A model generated the notes under the pieces. It was given only the letters and a program-made list of their open reading frames with translations, was not told where the DNA came from and searched no databases. Shown here in pieces: positions 17,242 to 34,447 of a stretch of 64,000 bases of DNA. Each line of letters starts with the position of its first letter. Positions within the stretch are counted from its first letter, which is position 1. Made by a program: the position numbers and the translations under genes. The DNA comes from Sphingomonas sp. Leaf22 (GTDB taxonomy: Bacteria > Pseudomonadota > Alphaproteobacteria > Sphingomonadales > Sphingomonadaceae): assembly GCF_001421715.1 (NCBI RefSeq), contig NZ_LMKP01000011.1, forward strand, positions 1 through 64,000. The letters run 5' to 3'.

Positions 17242-19604
17242 GCGGTGGCACCCGCCTTTGCGGTGAACAGCCGGACACCGAACACCGGCCCCGCGCTGTT
17301 CCTGTCATGCGGCACGAAGCGCACCTTCACCTGTTTCTTGCCTTTGGTCAGCGGCTCGGGCACCGGGTAATCCACGTCGAAGAACGCCCCCGGCCGATCG
17401 GCGTCGAGCGTCTGGGTCGCGATCCGTTGATTGTCGATCAGGATGTCGAAACTGCGCTTGCGCTCATCCCCCCAATAGGTCGCCTGCAGGACCAGCGGTC
17501 CGGGCTTCACCGCCATGGCGAATTCGAAAAAGCCCCCGGTGCGCGCGTCGCGCCCGTTCCGCCCGCGATAGACCAGCGGGTAGGAAATCTCGGACGTCAG
17601 CTGATGGTCGCGCTCGGGCTGCATCTCGCCCAGATGCATGACGTCGACCGACCGCGCCGCCAGATCCTTTTGCCGGGCCTGTTCGGCAAGGAAGCCGGCT
17701 TCCTCCACTTTCCACTGCGCATCGGTGAACCGCTTGAAATAGACCGCCGAGCGGCGATCATATTGGCGATAGAAGGGGACGAAGCTCAGGTCGCCGGGCC
17801 GGATCAGCCCGCGCGTCGCATATTGCGCATCCTCGCCCGCCACCGACACGAACCCGGCGAGCAGGTCGTCGCCGACCATCGACGGATCGGGCCTGTCCCA
17901 TTCGCCATCGGCACGCCCGAGGTCGCCGGCCAGCACCAGCGGCCCGCGCAGCACCGCAATCGTCTGCGCATCGCCCGGCGTCGCCTCGATCCGCAGGTCG
18001 AGCGGCAGGCGGATCGTGACCGCATCGCCCGCCTTCCACCGCCGGGTGACGATCGCATATCCCCCGGCGGAGGCCGCATCGACCGGTTTGCCGTTCACCA
18101 GCAGCTCGCGCCCCTTCGCCCAGCCCGGCACGCGCAGCGCGACCGGGAAGGTGCCCGCCTTGCCCAGCGATGCGAAGGTCAGCGTCGCCTCGCCCGTGAA
18201 CGGATAGCCCGTCTCCAGCGCCAGCGTCGCATCACGCGCCTGCCATTTCGCGTCGGCGGGGATGTAGAGGTTGACGATCAACGCATCGTCCCCGGTCCAG
18301 AAGATGCTCTCGCCGTGCTTGGCATGGCTTTCCATGCCGGTGCCGACGCAGCACCAGAATTCCTCGCCATCGCGCGCCGAATAGTCGCGCTTCGCCCCGG
18401 TCATCAGCGGCGTCATATAGGTGAAGCCGCCGTTCACCGGCTCCTGCTGCGCCAGGACATGGTTCAGATGCGCGCGTTCGTAGAAGTCGAACAGCGCCCC
18501 GTCGGGCTGCCACGCGTACAAATGCCGGGTCAGTTTCAGCATGTTGTACGTGTTGCAATGCTCGCACGTCTGTTCGGTGATGTGCTGCGCGATCGTGTCC
18601 GGCGCGCTGAAATATTCGCGGTCGGCATTGCCGCCGATCACATAGCTGTGATGCCGCGTCACCTGTTCCCAGAAAAAGCGTGCGGCGGTCGCCTGTTCGG
18701 GCTTGCCGGTGATCTCGTGCAGCCGCGCCAGTCCGATCAGCTTGGGCACCTGCGTATTGGCATGGAAATTCGCTAGCTGGTCGCGCTTCTGGGTCAGCGG
18801 ATCGAGGTTGCGCTTGTCGTAGATCCGCTCGGCCAGCCGCAGCCAGCGCACGTCGCCGGTCCGCGCGTGCAGTTCGGCGAAACTCTCGTTCAGTCCGCCA
18901 TATTCGCAGGCCAGCATGACCTGCACCTGATCGTCGCTCAGCGCGGCGAACACCCGGTCGATATAGCCGCCCAGTCCGATCGCGATCGCCATCGCCTGCT
19001 CGTTCGCGCCGATATGGTCGATGACGTCGAACAGCCCGGTATAGAGCTTGTGCCAGTTGTAATAGGGTACCCAGCAGCCGTTGAGGTCGAACCCGGCCGA
19101 CCGGATGTCGCCGCGCATGATCTCCGGGAAAATCTCCTTCCCGTCGACGACGGTCCCGTCCTTGCGCTTGCGGGTGAAGCCCGCGACATAGCCGTCGCCA
19201 TTGGCCGCCTGACACCGCGCCAGTTCGCCGATGATATAGGTCGCGCGCGCCACGCAGTCGGTGCAGCCGGTCTGGGCATGGGTCAGGGCAAGCCCCGACA
19301 GATAATGTCCCAGCGTATGGCCGGCGATGGTGTCGCTTTCCCACCCGCCATAGACCGGCGCCTTGGGCGTCATGCCGGCGAACTTTTGGAAATTGTGGAG
19401 CAGCCGGTCGGGCGACAACCGCAGCAGATACGCTCGGTTCACCTCGACCGCGCGTGCATAGTCGGAGGCACGCAACCTTACCGCCGACAGCGGAAACGGC
19501 TTGGCCGTCGCCGGCAACGCCGCCATGGTGCGTGCCGCCGCGGGCAGCGCGAGCACCGGCAACGTCGCGGACGACATCAGGAACGCACGACGACCAACCA
19601 GCAT
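17238..19604 (-). CDS. GH127/GH146-type beta-L-arabinofuranosidase, Tat-exported
   Basis: 788 residues (DUF1680 family). The N-terminus G-R-R-A-F-L-M plus a hydrophobic run is a twin-arginine signal, so the enzyme is probably folded before export. The catalytic zinc-thiolate cluster is recognisable: Glu344-Q-T-Cys347-E-H-Cys350 and the Cys418-Cys419 pair, whose first Cys corresponds to the nucleophile of Bifidobacterium HypBA1. That enzyme removes beta-L-arabinofuranose from hydroxyproline-linked oligosaccharides; related GH146 enzymes act on pectic arabinans. I place the start at the second ATG (19604), six bases after GGGAG; the ATG at 19610 abuts that site. First gene of the GH127-Ldh-DUF885 operon. 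Confidence 0.9.
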   Translation of the reverse strand: MLVGRRAFLMSSATLPVLALPAAARTMAALPATAKPFPLSAVRLRASDYARAVEVNRAYLLRLSPDRLLHNFQKFAGMTPKAPVYGGWESDTIAGHTLGHYLSGLALTHAQTGCTDCVARATYIIGELARCQAANGDGYVAGFTRKRKDGTVVDGKEIFPEIMRGDIRSAGFDLNGCWVPYYNWHKLYTGLFDVIDHIGANEQAMAIAIGLGGYIDRVFAALSDDQVQVMLACEYGGLNESFAELHARTGDVRWLRLAERIYDKRNLDPLTQKRDQLANFHANTQVPKLIGLARLHEITGKPEQATAARFFWEQVTRHHSYVIGGNADREYFSAPDTIAQHITEQTCEHCNTYNMLKLTRHLYAWQPDGALFDFYERAHLNHVLAQQEPVNGGFTYMTPLMTGAKRDYSARDGEEFWCCVGTGMESHAKHGESIFWTGDDALIVNLYIPADAKWQARDATLALETGYPFTGEATLTFASLGKAGTFPVALRVPGWAKGRELLVNGKPVDAASAGGYAIVTRRWKAGDAVTIRLPLDLRIEATPGDAQTIAVLRGPLVLAGDLGRADGEWDRPDPSMVGDDLLAGFVSVAGEDAQYATRGLIRPGDLSFVPFYRQYDRRSAVYFKRFTDAQWKVEEAGFLAEQARQKDLAARSVDVMHLGEMQPERDHQLTSEISYPLVYRGRNGRDARTGGFFEFAMAVKPGPLVLQATYWGDERKRSFDILIDNQRIATQTLDADRPGAFFDVDYPVPEPLTKGKKQVKVRFVPHDRNSAGPVFGVRLFTAKAGATA

Positions 19605-19620
19605 TTCCATCTCCCAAGAA

Positions 19621-19634
19621 TATTGTATACGATA
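19621..19634. promoter_or_regulatory. Palindromic operator candidate for a GntR/FadR-type regulator
   Basis: TATTGTATACGATA is a 14-bp palindrome with one mismatch, centred on GTATAC. It matches the TNGT-N2-ACNA pattern of FadR-subfamily GntR operators. It lies between the divergent GH127 and DUF5695 genes, 17 bases from the former and 51 from the latter. A nearly identical palindrome stands before the hydroxyproline genes at 36388-36401. The likely binder is the FCD-type GntR protein at 31027-31689. Inference only; not tested. Confidence 0.65.
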
Positions 19635-19684
19635 GGGTAACAGGGATCGGAGTCAACCGATCGGTTGCAGACAAAGGCAGGGTG

Positions 19685-22369
19685 ATGCGGCGATACACGG
19701 TATATCTGGGCAGCGTGGCATTGGGCACGATGTTGTCGCTGGGGGCCAGCGCGATGCTGACCGCCGCCCCCGCGCCGGTGCGCCACCCCGCGAGCACGCT
19801 GACGCTCACCCTCGATCCCGCCAGCCAGACGCTGCGCACCCTGTCCCCCGCCGCCGAACCGGCGTTCGATTTCGTACCCAGCGGGCGGGCAGCGACGCGC
19901 AACGGCGACGGCTTCAACCAGATCGGCGATCTCCACCTGCGCGTCCGCAGCACCGGTGGCACGTGGCGCGACTTCTCGTCGGCGCAGCACCGCGTTCCGG
20001 TCCGCGCGCTGCCGGCCGCCGGCACCGTGATCGCGCGCGCCGACATGACCGCGACGATGGGCGCGGGGTTCCCGCTCACCGTCGAGCGCACCTGGCTGCG
20101 TGAGCGCGGCACGCCGGTGCTGCGCTTTACCCTCGTCAATCGCGGCACCACGCCGGTCGAGGTCGGCGCGCTGGGGATGCCGATGGTGTTCGACAACATC
20201 ATCACCGATCGTTCGCTGGAACAGGCGCATGCGCAGGCGAGCTTCGTCGACCCGTATATCGGCAACGACGCCGGCTATCTTCAGGTCACGCGCCTCAACG
20301 GGAAGGGGCCTGCGCTGCTGGTCGTACCCGATGGCCGCACCCCGCTCGAACAATATCGCATCCTCGACGATGCGCGGCGGAAGGGCGCGGGCAGCGTCTT
20401 CACCGATCGCACGCCGCGCCAGCAGACGTTCGAGGGCTTTTACGACTGGATGGTCGCCAGTGCCGCGATGGCCGACAAGGGGCAGCCATGGAACCCCGCG
20501 ACCGGCTTCACGCTCGCTCCGGGCGAGCGCCGGACCTTCGGCGTGCGGCTGGTCGCCGCGCCGTCGATCCGCGCGATCGAGCCCACGCTGCAGGCGGAAC
20601 GCCGCCCGGTCGCGATCGGCTTCCCCGGCTATGTCGTCCCCACCGACAGCCCCGCCGACCTGTTCGTCCGTGCCGCGCAGCCGGTGCGCGACGTCGCCGT
20701 CACCCCTGCCGATGCGCTGACCCTGACCCGCGTCGCCGGCCCGGCGGGCTGGAACCGCTGGCGCGTCACCGGCACCGGCTGGGGCCGGGCGCGGGTCGCG
20801 ATCACCTATGCCGATGGCAGCGTGCAGAGCGTCCATTACTACGTCACCAAGCCACTCGCGCAGGTCGCCGCCGATCTCGGCCGCTTCAGCACGACGCGGC
20901 AATGGTTCGACGACGCCGTCGACCCGTTCCACCGCGCGCCCGCGATCCTCACCTACGATCGCGAGGCGAACCGCATCGTCACGCAGGACCAGCGCGTCTG
21001 GATCGCGGGGATGAGCGACGAGGGCGGCGGCGGCGCATGGGTGGCCGCGACCATGAAGCAGCTCGACCATCCCGATGCCGGCGAGGTCGCGAAGCTGGAG
21101 CAAATGGTCGACGAAACCGTGCTCGGCCGGTTGCAGATGGCGAGCGGCGGGGTGAAGAAAAGCCTGTTCTATTATGATCCCAAGGCGTTCGGGTCCTATT
21201 ACGACAAGGGCATCGACTGGTCGACCTGGGCGTCGTGGGACAGGAAACAGGCCGACGATCTGGGCCGTTCGTACAATTACCCGCATGTCGCGATCGGGCA
21301 TTGGGTGCTGTATCGGCTCGCACGCCATCACGCCGGGCTGGTCACCCGCCACGACTGGCGCTTCTACCTCGCCATGGCCGCGCGCACGACCGTTGCGATG
21401 ATGCGCGACGCGCCGCACTATGCGCAGTTCGGGCAGATGGAGGGCGAAATCTTCGTCGAGATCCTCGCCGACCTGAAGCGTGAGGGGCTGACCGACGACG
21501 CGCGCGAAGTGGAGGGATTGATGAAGGCGCGCGCCGATCACTGGCGCACGCTCGCCTATCCGTTCGGCAGCGAGATGGCGTGGGATTCGACCGGCCAGCC
21601 CGAGGTCTATGCGTGGATGCGCTATTTCGACCACCCGCGCGAGGCAGCGGTCACGCGCGAGGTGATCCTGGGATACGACCCGACGATCCCGCACTGGGGT
21701 TATAACGGCAATGCACGCCGTTACTGGGACTTCCTCTACGGCGGCAAGGTGAAGCGGATCGAGCGTCAGATCCATCATTACGGCTCCGCGCTGAACGCCG
21801 TCCCGTTGTTCGACGCCTATCGCCGCGATCCGGCCGATCTCCATTTGCTGCGCGTCGCCTATGGCGGGTTCATGGGCGGCATCACCAATGTCGACCGCGA
21901 GGGCTTCGCCTCGGCGGCGTTCCACTCCGAACCCGACATGATGCGCTGGGATGCCTATACCGGCGATTACGGCATGGGCTATTTCGGCCATGCCTATGCC
22001 GCCGCGACCTATCTGGTGAAGGACCCGACCTTTGGCTGGCTGGGCTTTGGCGGTATCGCGCGCGAGGATGGCGGGGCGATCGCGATCGAACCGCGCGACG
22101 GGGCGCGGACCCGGCTGTTCATCGCCCTCGCCGGACAATGGATCACGCTGGCGGCGGGAACGATCGCGCGCGCCCGCTGGCTGCCGGCAACGCGCCGCAT
22201 CGAACTGACGCTCGACCCGGCGACCGCGACCACGCCGGTCGCGCATCTGTCGGTCGAGGCACCGGCGGGCGGTGCGGTCTATACGATCGACAAGGGTGTT
22301 TCGGAGCGGGGATTCACGACCGTCGCGCTGTCGTCGACCGCCACGACGGTGACCCTGTCCCCGCGCTAG
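19685..22369 (+). CDS. Large exported DUF5695-type protein
   Basis: 894 residues with a signal peptide (1-27, cleavage near A-P-A-P). I recall this architecture as DUF5695: an N-terminal beta-rich half (substrate-type sandwich, residues 35-400) and a helical, aromatic-rich half containing H-W-G-Y-N-G-N-A-R-R-Y-W-D-F and R-Q-I-H-H-Y-G-S-A-L-N, which looks like an (alpha/alpha)6-barrel glycosidase or lyase. No activity can be assigned. The ATG at 19685 follows GGCAGG; a GTG one codon earlier is possible. It diverges from GH127 across the GTATAC operator and converges on the S9 peptidase gene, so it probably belongs to the same regulon. Confidence 0.72.
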   Translation: MRRYTVYLGSVALGTMLSLGASAMLTAAPAPVRHPASTLTLTLDPASQTLRTLSPAAEPAFDFVPSGRAATRNGDGFNQIGDLHLRVRSTGGTWRDFSSAQHRVPVRALPAAGTVIARADMTATMGAGFPLTVERTWLRERGTPVLRFTLVNRGTTPVEVGALGMPMVFDNIITDRSLEQAHAQASFVDPYIGNDAGYLQVTRLNGKGPALLVVPDGRTPLEQYRILDDARRKGAGSVFTDRTPRQQTFEGFYDWMVASAAMADKGQPWNPATGFTLAPGERRTFGVRLVAAPSIRAIEPTLQAERRPVAIGFPGYVVPTDSPADLFVRAAQPVRDVAVTPADALTLTRVAGPAGWNRWRVTGTGWGRARVAITYADGSVQSVHYYVTKPLAQVAADLGRFSTTRQWFDDAVDPFHRAPAILTYDREANRIVTQDQRVWIAGMSDEGGGGAWVAATMKQLDHPDAGEVAKLEQMVDETVLGRLQMASGGVKKSLFYYDPKAFGSYYDKGIDWSTWASWDRKQADDLGRSYNYPHVAIGHWVLYRLARHHAGLVTRHDWRFYLAMAARTTVAMMRDAPHYAQFGQMEGEIFVEILADLKREGLTDDAREVEGLMKARADHWRTLAYPFGSEMAWDSTGQPEVYAWMRYFDHPREAAVTREVILGYDPTIPHWGYNGNARRYWDFLYGGKVKRIERQIHHYGSALNAVPLFDAYRRDPADLHLLRVAYGGFMGGITNVDREGFASAAFHSEPDMMRWDAYTGDYGMGYFGHAYAAATYLVKDPTFGWLGFGGIAREDGGAIAIEPRDGARTRLFIALAGQWITLAAGTIARARWLPATRRIELTLDPATATTPVAHLSVEAPAGGAVYTIDKGVSERGFTTVALSSTATTVTLSPR

Positions 22370-22376
22370 CCACCAC

Positions 22377-22472
22377 CGTCATCCCCGCGGAGGCGGGGAT
22401 CCAGAACCTCTGACGACTGCGCCTCCATCGCCGGACCTGCGCGTCTGGATCCCCGCCTTCGCGGGGATGACG
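22377..22472. repeat. Facing pair of short palindromes between convergent genes
   Basis: A direct copy (22377-22404) and an inverted copy (22445-22472) of the CGTCATCCCCGC-GCGGGGAT-CCAG repeat face each other between the DUF5695 and S9 genes. Together they can form one long stem-loop in either strand and probably act as a two-way transcription stop. Confidence 0.75.
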
Positions 22473-22484
22473 GATGGGGTATGC

Positions 22485-30830
<8,346 letters not shown>

Positions 30831-30884
30831 CGTCAACCCCCCGTTGTTTGGGAGGAACATACACATCGAAACGGAGTCATCAAA

Positions 30885-30898
30885 TATATTATACTATG
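30885..30898. promoter_or_regulatory. Weak copy of the GTATAC operator before the TonB receptor
   Basis: TATATTATACTATG matches 10 of 14 positions of the site at 19621 and sits in an AT-rich patch 55-68 bases before the receptor ATG, where a promoter is expected. The AT-rich run could equally be a -10 element. Candidate only. Confidence 0.35.
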
Positions 30899-31026
30899 TA
30901 CGAGCAGTAAAATTGTCAGATCGAGGCCTGTGGTGTCGCTTCCATGCGGGACAGGGATGAAAATCGTCACGGTATGACGATCGGCACCGTTGGTGACGAT
31001 GGCGTGATACCGGTTGGTGCCGCCCG

Positions 31027-31689
31027 TCAGGCGGCGGGCGCGTCGCTCTGGAATTCGCGGCGCAGGTCGACCACCGTCTGCTCGATATGGCCGTACATCG
31101 CCTCACGCACCGCCACGGCATCGCGGGCCAGCCAGCGATCGAGCAGCTCGGCATGTTCGTCGTTCGCACGCTGGTCGCGACCGAGCGGCTCCAGATGCTT
31201 GCGGACATAGCGTTCGCCCAGCACGTGCAGCCGCTCCAGGACCGTCGTGGTGATCGGCTGACGCGACGGGCGCAGCAGCGCGAGGTGGAAGGCGCGGTTG
31301 AACGCACCGACCCCTTCGCCATGCGCGTTGGTGGCCGCGTCGAGTCGCGCAAGGGTCCGGGTCGCCGTCTCGCGCTCCGCCTCGGTCGCGCGCACTGCCG
31401 CCGCCGCCGCAATCTCCGGCTCCAGCCGCAGACGCAGGGCATAGACTTCCTCGGCTTCGTCGATGGTGAGCTCGCGCACGAAATAGCCGTGATTGGCGCG
31501 CGACCGCAGCAGTCCTTCCTGCTCCAATCGGGTCAGCGCCTCGCGCAGCGGGATCTTGCTGACCCCCAGTTCGGCGGCCAGCGCGTCCTGCCGGATTGCC
31601 CGGTCCTGCTCGACCCTGCCGGCAAGAATGCGGTCGCGGACCAGATCGACGAGCTGGTCGGACAGGTTGCGGATGATGATGCCGGTCAT
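31027..31689 (-). CDS. GntR-family regulator with FCD domain
   Basis: 220 residues. An N-terminal winged helix (residues 5-70, with L-A-A-E-L-G-V-S-K-I-P-L-R-E-A-L-T-R-L) is followed by an FCD ligand-binding domain whose metal-binding histidines are visible in F-N-R-A-F-H, N-D-E-H-A-E-L and M-Y-G-H-I-E-Q. FadR-subfamily regulators of this kind usually respond to a small acid from the pathway they control. It sits between the D-amino-acid dehydrogenase and the TonB receptor genes on the same strand. The GTATAC palindromes at 19621 and 36388 are its most likely targets; hydroxyproline or a downstream keto acid is the likely signal. Confidence 0.9.
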   Translation of the reverse strand: MTGIIIRNLSDQLVDLVRDRILAGRVEQDRAIRQDALAAELGVSKIPLREALTRLEQEGLLRSRANHGYFVRELTIDEAEEVYALRLRLEPEIAAAAAVRATEAERETATRTLARLDAATNAHGEGVGAFNRAFHLALLRPSRQPITTTVLERLHVLGERYVRKHLEPLGRDQRANDEHAELLDRWLARDAVAVREAMYGHIEQTVVDLRREFQSDAPAA

Positions 31690-31765
31690 GGAAAGCGCCT
31701 CGCCCGGTCGGGGTAGTCCGGGATTGCTGCCTTAACTTGGCGGCAGGACGACGCGCAACCGCGCC

Positions 31766-33001
31766 TCACCCGAAACGTCCCAGATCGAACGGCGTCAGGT
31801 CGACCGCCGGCGTCTCGCCATGCAGCAGCGCCGCCAGCGCCTCGCCGGTCGTCGCCGACAGCGTGAGACCGAGATGCTGATGGCCAAAGGCATAGGCGAT
31901 CGCCCCGCGCCGCCCGATCGCGGGCAGATAGTCGGGCAGCGTCGGCCGTGCGCCCATCCACGGTTCGACCGGTGCGCCGATCGACAGGCCGAGGCTGGCA
32001 ACGTGCCCGCGCAACCGCGCCCATTTCCGGGGGTCGGGGGCCATGTCGATCCGCGCGAATTCGACGATGCTCGCCGCGCGCAGCCGATGGGCGAAGCGGG
32101 TGACGATCATCGAGCGGTCCTCGAACACCACCGGCGGCATATCGGCGGGCCAGTCGCCCGGATTCCCTTCGATATGATAGCCGCGCTCGGCGATCAGCGG
32201 CGCGGACAGGCCGGCCGGCGCGACCAGCGCGGCGGACGCCGCCCCGGCCGCGACCACCGCCACGTCAGCGGCGTGGGTCGTACCGTCGTCCAGCGTCACC
32301 CGCCCGTCGCGGCCGACCGCGCGCACCCGGCCCCGCACGAACGTCCCGCCCTGCGCCGCGAAGCGCGTGGTCAGCGCCTCGCCCAGGGCGGTCGTATCGA
32401 CGATCTGCCCGCTGCCGACGAACCGGATCGCGCCGGCGATCGGAACGTCGGTCAGGGCGCGAAGCTGCGCCAGTTCCTCAGGCGTCGCATCGCGCACGCT
32501 CGCGGTGCCGGTATCGGCCGCCATCCATCCGCGCCGGCCCCGCGCCGCGCTGTCCGGCGTTTCCCACACCACGAAATGCCCGTCGACGCGCAGCAGGTCA
32601 TCCGCGTCCGCCTCCGCCAGCACCTGTCGCCACGCGGGGATCGCGGTCGCGAGCAGCGCCGACAGTGCCGCCTTGCCACGCCGGAACCGCGCCGGACGCG
32701 CCGCGAGCAACATCCGCAAACTGAACGGCAACCACGCTCCGATCGCGCGCGGCGGCAACGCCAGCGCGCCCCCGCGCGAGAACAGCCGGCCCGGCACGCT
32801 CCGGATCGTCGCCAGCGACGCGAGCGGTTCGACCTGTTCGACCGCGATATGCCCGGCATTGCCCCATGACGCGCCCCGCCATGGAGCATCGGGCGCGACG
32901 ATCGTCACCGCCGTGCCGCGCCGTTGCAGCGCCAGCGCGACGTTCAGCCCGACGACGCCGTCGCCGATGACGATCGCGGTCGCGGGCGCGCGCTCGATCA
33001 T
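31766..33001 (-). CDS. FAD-dependent D-amino-acid dehydrogenase, probable D-hydroxyproline dehydrogenase
   Basis: 411 residues of the DAO/DadA family. The FAD-binding motif is near the N-terminus (V-I-G-D-G-V-V-G, residues 11-18) and the C-terminus holds the family's G-H-Q-H-L-G-L-T-L-S-A-T-T-G substrate-side segment. In hydroxyproline catabolism such an enzyme oxidises cis-4-hydroxy-D-proline to delta1-pyrroline-4-hydroxy-2-carboxylate, passing electrons to the respiratory chain. The flanking epimerase and deaminase genes support this over general D-amino-acid oxidation. The ATG overlaps the permease stop (ATGA). Confidence 0.88.
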   Translation of the reverse strand: MIERAPATAIVIGDGVVGLNVALALQRRGTAVTIVAPDAPWRGASWGNAGHIAVEQVEPLASLATIRSVPGRLFSRGGALALPPRAIGAWLPFSLRMLLAARPARFRRGKAALSALLATAIPAWRQVLAEADADDLLRVDGHFVVWETPDSAARGRRGWMAADTGTASVRDATPEELAQLRALTDVPIAGAIRFVGSGQIVDTTALGEALTTRFAAQGGTFVRGRVRAVGRDGRVTLDDGTTHAADVAVVAAGAASAALVAPAGLSAPLIAERGYHIEGNPGDWPADMPPVVFEDRSMIVTRFAHRLRAASIVEFARIDMAPDPRKWARLRGHVASLGLSIGAPVEPWMGARPTLPDYLPAIGRRGAIAYAFGHQHLGLTLSATTGEALAALLHGETPAVDLTPFDLGRFG

Positions 33002-34413
33002 CCGCGTGCGCGCACCAGACTGCGCGCACGGCCATAGCCGAGGTAGAAGACGACCCCGACCACGTTCCACAATCCGAACCGGACCAGCGTCTGCGTCGGC
33101 AGGCTGACCAGCAGGTACAGACAGCCGAGGATCGCCAGCGTCCCCACCACGAACGGCGCGGGGCAGCGGAACACGCGCGGCATGTCGGGTGCCCGCTTGC
33201 GCAGCACCATCATGCACGTCGCGACCGCGATGAACGCCAGCAGCGTCCCCGCATTCGCCAGTTCGGCGATCTCGTCGAGCCGGAAGAAGCCCGCCACCGC
33301 CGCCACGAACACGCCGGTCACCATCGTCACCAGCGCCGGCGACCCGGTCCGCGCCGACACCCGGCTGAGCGAGCGCGGCAACAACCCGTCGCGCGACATC
33401 ACGAAGAAGATGCGGCTCTGCCCGTACATCATCACCAGAATGACCGACGGCAGCGCGATCAGCGCCGCCAGCCCGATCGCCCACGCCGCGAACGGATGCT
33501 GCAACGTCCGCAACACATAGGCCAGCGGCTCGGCGGAGCGGCCGAGGTCGACATAGCTGACCGCCCCGATCGCTGCGACCGCGACCCCCATATAGATGGC
33601 GGTGCACGCCGCCATCGACCCGATGATCCCGATCGTCAGGTCGCGGCCCGGATTGCGTGCCTCCTCGGCAGAGGTCGCGACCGCATCGAAGCCATAAAAG
33701 GCGAAGAACACGATCGCCGCCGCCGCCATCACCCCGCGCGTCGCCCCGCCCTGCACCTGACTGCCAAAGCCGTAAGGCATGAACGGTTCGAAATTGCTGC
33801 CCGAAAACGCCGGCAGCGCGAAGAAGACGAACACCGCCAGCGCGACCATCTTGATCGCGACCAGCGCGATGTTGAACGTCGCGCTCTCCTTGGTCCCCGC
33901 CACCAGCATGCCCGCGATGCCCAGCGCCACCAGCACGGCGGGCAGGTTCACCAGTCCCCCGCCATGCGGCCCCGACAGCAACAGCGGCGGCAGATGCACC
34001 CCGGCACTCTGCAACCATCCGACCAGATAGGCGGACCATCCGACCGCCACCGTCGAACAGGCCAGCGAATATTCGAGGATCAGGCTCCACCCGACGATCC
34101 ACGCGATACTCTCGCCGATCACCGAATAGGTATAGGTGTACGCGCTGCCGGCGGTCGGGATCAGCGTCGCCATCTCGGCATAGGCCAGCGCCGCGCAGGC
34201 GCACACCGCGCCCGCAATCGCAAAGGACAGGATCACCGCCGGCCCGGCCCGATCCGCGCCGACCCCGGTGAGCGTATAGATGCCGGTCCCGACGATCGCG
34301 CCGATCCCCAGCGCGATCAGATGCGGCCAGCTCAGCGTCTTGCGCAGCTTGCGGTCCGGATCGGACTCGTTCGCGTCAAGGGGCTTCAGCGGCCCCAATA
34401 TCCCTCGTGCCAA
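32998..34413 (-). CDS. APC-superfamily amino-acid permease
   Basis: 471 residues with about 12-14 membrane helices. The N-terminal G-I-G-A-I-V-G-T-G-I-Y and the A-Y-A-E-M-A-T-L-I-P-T-A-G-S-A-Y-T-Y-T-Y blocks are typical of the CAT/YhdG branch of the amino acid-polyamine-cation superfamily. Given its place inside the hydroxyproline gene set and the coupling to the dehydrogenase gene, the likely cargo is hydroxyproline or proline across the inner membrane. Specificity cannot be read from sequence. Confidence 0.88.
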   Translation of the reverse strand: MARGILGPLKPLDANESDPDRKLRKTLSWPHLIALGIGAIVGTGIYTLTGVGADRAGPAVILSFAIAGAVCACAALAYAEMATLIPTAGSAYTYTYSVIGESIAWIVGWSLILEYSLACSTVAVGWSAYLVGWLQSAGVHLPPLLLSGPHGGGLVNLPAVLVALGIAGMLVAGTKESATFNIALVAIKMVALAVFVFFALPAFSGSNFEPFMPYGFGSQVQGGATRGVMAAAAIVFFAFYGFDAVATSAEEARNPGRDLTIGIIGSMAACTAIYMGVAVAAIGAVSYVDLGRSAEPLAYVLRTLQHPFAAWAIGLAALIALPSVILVMMYGQSRIFFVMSRDGLLPRSLSRVSARTGSPALVTMVTGVFVAAVAGFFRLDEIAELANAGTLLAFIAVATCMMVLRKRAPDMPRVFRCPAPFVVGTLAILGCLYLLVSLPTQTLVRFGLWNVVGVVFYLGYGRARSLVRARG

Positions 34414-34447
34414 GCCCCTGCCCCCTCGTTCGTGTTCTAGTGCCGCA

